A stretch of DNA of 9,237 nt from Deltaproteobacteria bacterium (GTDB taxonomy: Bacteria > Desulfobacterota > Binatia > Bin18): contig JACQEL010000797.1 of assembly GCA_016200595.1 (NCBI GenBank), positions 1 to 9,237 on the forward strand, in the 5' to 3' direction. How positions within the stretch are numbered: the first letter of the stretch is position 1; each line of letters begins with the position of its first letter. The position numbers and the translations under genes were made by a program. Positions 5,605 to 9,237 of this stretch are shown here, in pieces. Under the pieces are notes generated by a model. It was not told the DNA's origin. It saw only the letters and a program-made list of their open reading frames with translations, and searched no databases.

Positions 5605-8466
5605 TTACATTCCTCCTCGTCCCGCACTGTCGGTTTCCAATTCTTCCATCACACTATTGTACAGTGAGAGACCATTGACTGTAGCGACCGTGTTGAATCC
5701 ATTGTTCAACACTAACGACGTACCCAATCCCACTAACCCCATAAAGGCCCCCATAATACAGAGAGTGTTGGGGACCACGATTAAGGCAAAGCTGCGGCGG
5801 ACATTTTTGCGCAAATTCTCAGAAATCTGGAAAAGCATATCGAACTTGGCGAGATTCCCTTCGACAAAGACGACATCGGCAATATCCGTCGCGATATCAG
5901 CCGCACCTCGGAGAGAAATCGAGTAGTTCGCCTGTGATAAAGCGACGGAGTCGTTGATGCCATCACCAACCATCGCCACTCTCAGCCCTTTCTCCTGGAG
6001 CATTTTGACATACTTGGCCTTGTCCTGTGGCAAGACTTCGGCGAAATAATTGGGGATGCCCAAGCGTTCAGCCAAGGCTCGGGTAGCTGCCTGATGGTCA
6101 CCGGAGATGAGGTAGATTTCCTCTATGCCACGCTTTTCGCGCAGAGATGTAATAATCGGATAGGCCTCGGGACGGCTGCTGGCATGCAATTCAATAACCC
6201 CCATTAACCGGTCATTGACTGCAGCAAAGACCGCCGAACGTCCCTCTTTGTGGATGTCTTCCAACTGCGCAGAGATATGCCCGGGGATCGACACATTTTC
6301 CCGCTGCATATAGCGCATGCTGCCAACTTTCAGCGCATCTCCGTTTATTTGCACATCGATGCCAAAACCAACATGATACTGTGATTCATCCATCGCCGGC
6401 AGCTGCAGCTTGAGTTCAGCTGCTCGCTGGCAGATAGCTCGGGCTATGGGATGCGAAAATTTCTGCTCTGCGCAGGCGACATAGGCGAGGATTTTTTCCT
6501 CAGTGAACGCGGCCCCGTCACAGCAAATGACGTTACCGACCATAGGGGTTTCTTGTGTCAACGTGCCAGTTTTGTCGAAAATGACCGCATCCATCTGACA
6601 CAGAGATTCCAGCACATTGGCATTCTTGATGACGATCCCATTCTTCGCTGCCAGAGCCAGAGAGGCTAACAGAGCGGTAGGGCCGGCGATGCGAATCCCG
6701 GTCCCATAGTCAGCGTTGATGATCGCCAACATCGCATCAGCTCCAACAAAGCCCATGCCGGTGGCGCCGAGCGCGAGCGTTGGCACGACCGCCAAGTCGG
6801 CGAACCGCTCCGCCTGAGACTGCAATCGCACCTTGTGTTCCATAGAATGTTCGATAATCCGGACAATCTTGGCCGCGTTGGTATTGTCGCCGGTTTCCGT
6901 GACACGGACGACGACTTTTCCCGCGACGGCGACTGTCATCGCGAAGACCGTGTCTCCCTCGGTTTTTTCCACTGGGGCAGATTCCCCGGTCAGCGCATGC
7001 TGATCAATCATCGCATCGCCATTCACCACAATCCCATCGACCGGCACTTGCTCTCCCGTACTCACCACAATCAGGTCATCCTTTTTCAAATCGGCGACCT
7101 TGCACTCGACTTCTTGGCCATCGACCAGGAGCCAGGCTTTCCGGGTCTGCTTGCCAAACACCTTGGCGAGAAGTTGGTGAGACGTCTTGGAGGTCACATC
7201 TAAGATGGTGTAACCAATATCCACAATCCAGACTAAGAGCGCCGGGGCAAAGACGAAGCCAAACCCGAGCCCGACGCCAATCACCGTGGCATCAAGGATA
7301 TCTACTTTAATCTCTTTCTTGACAAACAGGGCGTGCAGGGCACGGACGAAGGTGGGAATGGAAACAATGATAGTTGTTACGGCAGCGACAGGAAGGAGAA
7401 AGGGCACGAAAGAGGCCGTTCCTGCCAGCGTTAAGTTGGCACTCGATAACGCGATCTGGCGCAGGGACTCGTCGGGCTCTAGGTCAGACTCACGCACGAC
7501 TGTCCGTACCGAGTCGGATAAAATCTCGAGGAGCTCGACGCGTGAGAGCTTGGCGTTATCGTATTCAACTCGCACATTTGATGAGACACCACTCACAGAA
7601 TAATCGTTCACCCCATCCAAATTGACGAGGGTAAACTCAACTTTCTGAGCGATGAGGGTGTATCGACATATTAAGGGATGATGTAAGCGCAGACGCCCAG
7701 GCACCTCATTTTTGATCGTCCACTTGAGTTCCTGTAATGACGCGCGCTCCTCGGGACTGAGCGTGACAACTGCCTTTTGTTCGGGCTGAGCACTAGTACC
7801 CGTTTTCCCAGCCGGGGCGGAAGTCTTTGAGGCAAAAGGCCGCGTGGCCACAGAGACAATCGCATTCCCGGTTGCGCCTACGGTCCCCAGCACCCGAGAA
7901 AAAAACGACGGGCCCGCCGGCTCGTCTCCAGACGGTTGTGGTGCTGTCGCAGATTGTATCGCGCCATTGGCTGCCGCAACATTCGCCGAGACAGGCAGCG
8001 TGACCATCGATACGATCGTACTCCCAGTGGCGTTTATGGTCTCCAGCAGCCAGGAAAATAACGACAGGTTCGCCGTCTCGTCTCCAGCCGGCTGTGGCAC
8101 GGGCGCAGGTTGTGTGGCGCCATTGGTTGCTCCAATATTCGCCAACGTCGGGCGCATCGCGTCTAGAGCAACAAGCGTCGCCTCATCTATTCCTAGAGCA
8201 GAGAGCACTTTCCTGAGAAATTCACGTTGTGAATAGCGAGTCTTATCGTATGCGAGCAGAACCGATTGGGTTAGCGTATTGACTTCAACTGTCTGGGCTG
8301 TTCCTTCCATTAGCAGACGGTCGGAAAAACTTTTTGCCGCAGACGGTTCGCTAAACGCGGGGACTTTGAGGCGTAGTCGACCCGGGGTGTAGCTGCGGAC
8401 CTCGATACCGCGCAGGGTGTTGAACAGGTTGGTTTGCAGTGGAGGCTGTGACATGAAAAAGGTCAT
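5605..8466 (-). CDS. P1B-architecture P-type ATPase with two HMA2-like domains and no CPC motif
   Basis: The catalytic set is complete: TGES (493-496), DKTGTLT with phosphorylated Asp631, the P1B-specific SHP (His672), and GDGIND (834-839). There are two helix pairs before the A-domain (about 342-376 and 389-424), a pair after it (556-605) and a final pair (892-936), as in P1B pumps. Two HMA2-like domains (about 22-100 and 248-320) carry PGRLRL in place of CxxC, joined by a linker containing a 52-residue tandem duplication. The sixth helix, where P1B pumps have CPC/SPC/TPC, reads NADYGTGIRIAGPTALL (584-600) with no cysteine. It is therefore a cation pump of the inner membrane with unknown substrate. 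Mycobacterial CtpC-like pumps are perhaps the nearest described group, from memory. The length (953) exceeds usual P1B pumps (650-850) because of the N-terminus. The start ATG overlaps the previous TGA and follows GAGG by 6 nt. Confidence 0.95.
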   Translation of the reverse strand: MTFFMSQPPLQTNLFNTLRGIEVRSYTPGRLRLKVPAFSEPSAAKSFSDRLLMEGTAQTVEVNTLTQSVLLAYDKTRYSQREFLRKVLSALGIDEATLVALDAMRPTLANIGATNGATQPAPVPQPAGDETANLSLFSWLLETINATGSTIVSMVTLPVSANVAAANGAIQSATAPQPSGDEPAGPSFFSRVLGTVGATGNAIVSVATRPFASKTSAPAGKTGTSAQPEQKAVVTLSPEERASLQELKWTIKNEVPGRLRLHHPLICRYTLIAQKVEFTLVNLDGVNDYSVSGVSSNVRVEYDNAKLSRVELLEILSDSVRTVVRESDLEPDESLRQIALSSANLTLAGTASFVPFLLPVAAVTTIIVSIPTFVRALHALFVKKEIKVDILDATVIGVGLGFGFVFAPALLVWIVDIGYTILDVTSKTSHQLLAKVFGKQTRKAWLLVDGQEVECKVADLKKDDLIVVSTGEQVPVDGIVVNGDAMIDQHALTGESAPVEKTEGDTVFAMTVAVAGKVVVRVTETGDNTNAAKIVRIIEHSMEHKVRLQSQAERFADLAVVPTLALGATGMGFVGADAMLAIINADYGTGIRIAGPTALLASLALAAKNGIVIKNANVLESLCQMDAVIFDKTGTLTQETPMVGNVICCDGAAFTEEKILAYVACAEQKFSHPIARAICQRAAELKLQLPAMDESQYHVGFGIDVQINGDALKVGSMRYMQRENVSIPGHISAQLEDIHKEGRSAVFAAVNDRLMGVIELHASSRPEAYPIITSLREKRGIEEIYLISGDHQAATRALAERLGIPNYFAEVLPQDKAKYVKMLQEKGLRVAMVGDGINDSVALSQANYSISLRGAADIATDIADVVFVEGNLAKFDMLFQISENLRKNVRRSFALIVVPNTLCIMGAFMGLVGLGTSLVLNNGFNTVATVNGLSLYNSVMEELETDSAGRGGM
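7831..8142 (-). repeat. Tandem 156-bp duplication encoding two 52-residue linker units in the ATPase
   Basis: Residues 109-160 (7987-8142) and 161-212 (7831-7986) align end to end without gaps, with 28 of 52 identities by hand count. Shared landmarks are AN, NGA, PQP, GDE, FS, the block ATG and IVS. The DNA is also similar, for example around the segments encoding PQP and NGA. Each unit ends in a moderately hydrophobic stretch (LLETINATGSTIVSMVT and its partner). The repeat sits between the two HMA2-like domains. Confidence 0.85.
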
Positions 8467-8888
8467 GCTGGTCCTCTAATTTTGTAAATTTTATCCTGCT
8501 TCTCGACGAGCCCTTCCTCAATCAGCAATCTCACCGGGCCAATAATCGAGGCAAAATGTCGTTTCAGCTTCTCAGCTATAGCGGAAAGAGTGAGCCCTTC
8601 TCCAGAGGAACGGAGAATCTCTAAGATAGCAGTTTTCAGGTCGGCCCTTTTTTCTTCGACTGCCGGCGAGACCGTCGTAGGCTCAACCGCCACGGCTGGC
8701 TGAGCGGAGCCCCCTACGTCAGTCGCCACCGCAGCCGCAAGAGGTTGCTCACCCAGCCCACTTTGCTGAGCCAGGGGAACCCCAGCTTCGCTGGCCCCCG
8801 TTTGCATGCTGTTCTCACCTCTGCAGTAGCGCAGCAGCTTGCCACACGCTACTCCGAGAAGGAATCCTATTAGTTCTTCTATACCCAT
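8463..8888 (-). CDS. Membrane-anchored protein with C-terminal winged-helix-like domain
   Basis: This 141-residue protein opens with a hydrophobic segment (IEELIGFLLGVACGKLL, 3-19), followed by an Ala/Pro/Gln-rich linker (about 30-78). The C-terminal domain (about 82-138) has the look of a winged helix: KTAILEILRSSGEGLTLSAI, then AEKLKRHFASIIGPVRLLIEEGLV, then a short hairpin EKQDKIYKI. The ATG at 8888 is preferred to a GTG at 8900 because the full ribosome consensus GGAGGTGA ends 8 nt upstream of it. Its TGA overlaps the ATG of the ATPase gene, so the two are translationally coupled. It could be a membrane-bound regulator of the unit or a structural partner of the pump. Winged-helix folds also serve in protein contacts, and no specific family is recognised. 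Confidence 0.82.
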   Translation of the reverse strand: MGIEELIGFLLGVACGKLLRYCRGENSMQTGASEAGVPLAQQSGLGEQPLAAAVATDVGGSAQPAVAVEPTTVSPAVEEKRADLKTAILEILRSSGEGLTLSAIAEKLKRHFASIIGPVRLLIEEGLVEKQDKIYKIRGPA

Positions 8889-8896
8889 CAGCAATC

Positions 8897-8904
8897 TCAC
8901 CTCC
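8897..8904 (-). promoter_or_regulatory. Strong Shine-Dalgarno sequence of the first cluster gene
   Basis: GGAGGTGA on the minus strand is an 8-base match to the anti-SD complement and lies 8 nt before the ATG at 8888. It overlaps the alternative GTG at 8900, which argues against that GTG as the start. Confidence 0.8.
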
Positions 8905-8943
8905 CCTCATACAAAGAGATTTTACCAGGTCACTCCGCACAAC

Positions 8944-8980
8944 GCCTGACAAAACTGCTCATAGACTATCTTTGTCAGGC
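8944..8980. promoter_or_regulatory. Perfect 10-bp dyad upstream of the transport cluster
   Basis: GCCTGACAAA (8944-8953) and TTTGTCAGGC (8971-8980) are exact inverted copies separated by 17 nt. Neither side is followed by a T-tract, so it is not a standard terminator. It lies about 55 nt upstream of the start codon at 8888 and one arm contains a -35-like TTGTCA. It could be an operator for a dimeric regulator or a hairpin in the 5' untranslated RNA. Confidence 0.5.
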
Positions 8981-9185
8981 GAAAGGAAGCAAAAAATTTC
9001 TCGTTTTGAGCAAGACCGAGACACCGCATCACCTCACGGATGATGATCGGCAGCATTGTTCACACCTTAAGCACCCTCAGAGCAGGGCATCTGAGATGGG
9101 GCACCTTTAGAGCGGTTCACACTTGCGTGCCTCTTGGGAGCGCGCTCATCTTGATTCTGCTAGCAAAAGACCAAGTCTTACCCCC

Positions 9186-9235
9186 GCCCGGAGCTAAAGG
9201 CTCTGGGCTACCCTGCAACGCCCCAGAAATGGGGC
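9186..9235. repeat. Two adjacent hairpin-forming palindromes, REP-like
   Basis: The first palindrome has arms GCCCGGAGC (9186-9194) and GCTCTGGGC (9200-9208) around a TAAAG loop, with one G-T pair. It is followed by TACCC. This matches the general form of the intergenic palindrome (GCCC..GGCTAAAGCC..GGGCTACC) seen in many environmental bacteria, from memory. The second (9220-9235) is a 6-bp stem GCCCCA/TGGGGC with a GAAA tetraloop. The right edge of the window may cut a larger element. Confidence 0.5.
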
Positions 9236-9237
9236 TG

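Larger units (their letters stand above)
8889..9237. other. 349-nt leader region upstream of the transport cluster, no supported gene
   Basis: This region should contain the promoter of the five-gene unit. Read on the minus strand, TTGTCA (within the dyad arm) and TAAAAT near 8921-8926 each match a sigma-70 box at 5 of 6 positions, but the spacer is about 22 nt, too long for a confident call. The part from about 9058 to 9237 holds short palindromes and a twice-occurring GTTCACAC (9058-9065 and 9115-9122). An open minus-strand frame enters from the right edge and stops near 9118. It crosses the palindromes and shows no family likeness. Confidence 0.45.

Noticed and set aside
7507..8403. Classical metal-binding HMA domains (GMTCxxC) in the ATPase N-terminus
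   Set aside because: The fold pattern fits but the CxxC is absent in both domains; PGRLRL takes its place.
8463..8900. GTG start at 8900 for the winged-helix-like protein
   Set aside because: The GTG lies within the GGAGGTGA ribosome site that serves the ATG at 8888.
8901..8943. Sigma-70 promoter TTGTCA/TAAAAT for the transport cluster
   Set aside because: Each box matches at 5 of 6 positions but the spacer is about 22 nt, outside the normal range; no better pair was found.
1..9237. CRISPR array, tRNA, rRNA or insertion sequence
   Set aside because: No regular direct repeats with spacers, no cloverleaf-like or rRNA-like stretches and no transposase-like frame were seen.

Overview
The window (about 54-55 % G+C by eye) looks like chromosomal DNA of an uncultured or poorly sampled Gram-negative bacterium. 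The evidence for this is a CheA/CheW pair most like the Wsp surface-sensing branch, a bacterial ArsA-like ATPase with a C-terminal HSP20-like domain, a YjbE-like TerC membrane protein, and palindromic REP-type repeats between transcription units. The sequence alone does not place the lineage. No tRNA, rRNA, CRISPR array, phage gene or transposase was seen. Every supported gene lies on the minus strand, so transcription runs from high to low coordinates.

Region 1 (9237-8889) is a long leader without a convincing gene. It holds two small palindromes near the right edge and a perfect 10-bp dyad about 55 bp upstream of the first gene. Region 2 (8888-4641) is a compact five-gene unit: a membrane-anchored protein with a winged-helix-like C-terminus; a 953-residue P-type ATPase of heavy-metal (P1B) architecture; a protein with an HMA2-like domain and a C-terminal membrane hairpin; an 83-residue single-span membrane protein; and a 38-residue membrane microprotein. 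The first two genes overlap by ATGA, and the third starts 3 nt after the second. The ATPase has all catalytic motifs, but no CPC motif in the ion-path helix and no CxxC in its N-terminal domains. Those domains, and the one in the third gene, carry a PGR(L/M)RL signature instead. This cluster is the best candidate in the window for an undescribed system.

Region 3 (4640-4132) is a 0.5-kb gap with a REP-like 12-bp inverted repeat and a second 9-bp inverted repeat. Region 4 (4131-3484) is an orphan ParA-type ATPase with no ParB beside it. Region 5 (3330-1) is a probable co-directional run: ArsA-like ATPase, TerC-family membrane protein, CheW adaptor, and a CheA-type kinase cut by the left edge. 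CheW and CheA overlap by ATGA and are very likely one signalling complex. The visible part of CheA holds two HPt domains that are about 75 % identical to each other.

How the parts work together is partly inference. The P-type ATPase and its small membrane partners plausibly form one transport complex of unknown substrate. CheW and CheA couple a receptor outside the window to a phosphorelay. ArsA and TerC sit upstream of CheW/CheA with short gaps, but a shared function is not evident.
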